A program made the position numbers and the translations under genes. The notes under the pieces are model-generated. The model was not told the DNA's origin, did no database searches, and worked only from the letters and a program-made list of their open reading frames with translations. Positions 62,857 through 64,000 of a stretch of DNA of 64,000 nt are shown piece by piece (within the stretch, counting starts at the first letter, position 1; each line of letters begins with the position of its first letter). This DNA comes from VXNE01 sp965203615 (GTDB taxonomy: Bacteria > Pseudomonadota > Gammaproteobacteria > Pseudomonadales > Azotimanducaceae), in the NCBI GenBank assembly GCA_965203615.1, contig OZ241900.1:3348001-3412000 (forward strand), read 5' to 3'.

Positions 62857-64000
62857 ATGGAATACTCGAAGTTCGGTTTCGTCCGCGCCGCCGCCGCCGC
62901 GCCTCGCGTCCGAGTGGCGGATCCGGCGGCCAATGCGGAGGCGCTCCTCGATGCGTATCGGGAACTTGCGGCCCGCGGCGCTTCCCTCGTCGTGACGCCC
63001 GAACTGGGCATCACCGGCTATAGCTGCGAAGACCTGTTCGGAACGGAGGACCTGCTATCGGCGTCGCAGGAAGCACTTGCCCGGATAGCGGGCGAGACCG
63101 GCGACACGGCCCTCGTCGTCGGCGCGCCCTGGCGCCTTCCCGACGGGCGCCTCCTGAACGCGGGCTTTGTCTGCGCAAGCGGACGGGTTGTGGGTGCGGT
63201 GCCGAAGTCGGCGCTGCCGAACCACGAGGAGTACTACGAGAAACGCTGGTTTGCTTCCGGCGAAGACGTGGCCGTCGTCGTGGATGACGAGCGTCTCGGC
63301 CGTTTTGCCATGAATCCGAGGCAACTGTTCGACATCGGCGGCACCCGATTCGCTGTCGAGGTGTGCGAGGATCTCTGGTCACCGATGCCGCCGAGCGCGG
63401 GCCATGCCCTTGCGGGGGCGGACATCGTTGTCAATCTCTCTGCCAGCAACGAACTGGTGGCGAAAGCGGACTACCGGCGCGATCTCGTGCGCATGCAGAG
63501 TGCGCGGCTGGTCTGTGGCTACCTGTACGCGTCGAGCGGCCCCACCGAATCAACCAAGGATGTCGTCTATGGCGGCCACCTGTTGGCCGCGGAGAATGGC
63601 TGGATGCTGGGCGAGTCGAAGCGTTTTCTCCTGGACGGCGAAACGCTGGCGGTGGATTTCGACTGTCAGAGGATACGCCGCGAACGCGCGCGCAACTCGA
63701 CGTTCTCCGGCAGCCGCCGGGGCGACAGCTATCCCGTGGTGATGTCGGGTCCGCGGCGACGCCTCGAGGACACGCTGCGGCGCTACCCCAAACATCCGTT
63801 CGTGCCGGACGATGAGCACGAGTTCGATGCGCGGGCGAAAGACGTGCTCGCGATTCAGGCAACCGGACTTGCCCGCCGCCTGCGGGCTGTGGGCACCACG
63901 CATCCGGTCATCGGTCTTTCCGGCGGACTCGACTCCACCCTGGCGTTCCTCGTCTGTCTCGATGCGCTGGCCCTGAATGACCTGTCCGCGGAGTCGCTGC
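62857..64000 (+). CDS. nadE: Glutamine-dependent NAD+ synthetase, 3' partial
   Basis: At least 381 residues, cut by the window end. The N-terminal nitrilase-type glutaminase has the triad E49 (VVTPELGITGY), K117 (GAVPKSALPNHEEYYE) and C170 (AVEVCEDLW). The ATP-binding PP-loop GLSGGLDSTLAF begins the synthetase domain. This is the long form, about 680 residues in full (as in Mycobacterium), not the short ammonia-dependent E. coli form. The ATG at 62857 gives a normal N-terminus. Confidence 0.93.
   Translation, partial: MEYSKFGFVRAAAAAPRVRVADPAANAEALLDAYRELAARGASLVVTPELGITGYSCEDLFGTEDLLSASQEALARIAGETGDTALVVGAPWRLPDGRLLNAGFVCASGRVVGAVPKSALPNHEEYYEKRWFASGEDVAVVVDDERLGRFAMNPRQLFDIGGTRFAVEVCEDLWSPMPPSAGHALAGADIVVNLSASNELVAKADYRRDLVRMQSARLVCGYLYASSGPTESTKDVVYGGHLLAAENGWMLGESKRFLLDGETLAVDFDCQRIRRERARNSTFSGSRRGDSYPVVMSGPRRRLEDTLRRYPKHPFVPDDEHEFDARAKDVLAIQATGLARRLRAVGTTHPVIGLSGGLDSTLAFLVCLDALALNDLSAESL

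Overview
The window is GC-rich, tightly packed bacterial chromosome. A fused nuoCD inside a 13-gene nuoA-N operon, a YceH homologue, DUF1244, a BipA/TypA GTPase, a Prc/Tsp protease and a long glutamine-dependent NAD synthetase together suggest a gammaproteobacterium. I cannot name the genus. Almost every gene is an ordinary chromosomal gene; there is no phage, IS transposase, CRISPR array, rRNA or recognisable tRNA.

Layout. 1-4.7 kb: the end of an acyl-CoA synthetase, then three overlapping genes that fit bacterial hydroxyproline breakdown (DapA-type deaminase, 4-hydroxyproline epimerase, FAD-dependent D-amino-acid dehydrogenase). 4.9-12.8 kb: yceH, a secreted DUF4097 protein, a nitroreductase, a beta-lactamase-family hydrolase, typA, and an enolase-superfamily/VOC gene pair. 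13.0-22.7 kb: a type IVb-pilus-like assembly operon (PilP-, PilQ-ATPase-, PilR-, three prepilin-, secretin- and PilO-like genes) with a convergent TcpQ/PilL-like gene. 23.0-24.0 kb: two small membrane proteins. 24.4-39.0 kb: the complete complex I operon nuoABCDEFGHIJKLMN.

39.1-47.8 kb: a MazEF-like toxin-antitoxin pair, yaaA, a TerC-family gene, DUF1244, lepB, an FKBP isomerase carrying an in-frame repeat insertion, prc, and thrS. The thrS gene lacks the usual N-terminal TGS domain and is preceded by what looks like a complete attenuation leader: a promoter, a 27-codon leader peptide with six threonines in nine residues, and a terminator hairpin with a U run. 47.8-64 kb: an outer-membrane-like protein, three tandem repeat units, an FMN glutamate-synthase-like protein, NYN/PIN and DUF488 proteins, a membrane protein, an adenine/adenosine deaminase, a VOC epimerase, a DegP/DegQ-type protease, a DksA-type zinc finger, clpB with a probable heat-shock promoter, a Phd/PIN toxin-antitoxin pair, two acyl-CoA dehydrogenases, and the start of nadE.

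Two signals stand out from routine annotation. First, a dispersed element of about 107-108 bp made of two hairpins occurs as five full copies plus one fragment. One copy lies inside the FKBP gene and adds exactly 37 codons without breaking the frame, as Rickettsia palindromic elements do. Three copies form a tandem array abutting a start codon, one lies in the nuoA leader, and the fragment touches the clpB promoter. Second, the thrS leader looks like ribosome-mediated transcription attenuation by threonine, possibly translated from a leaderless AUG.
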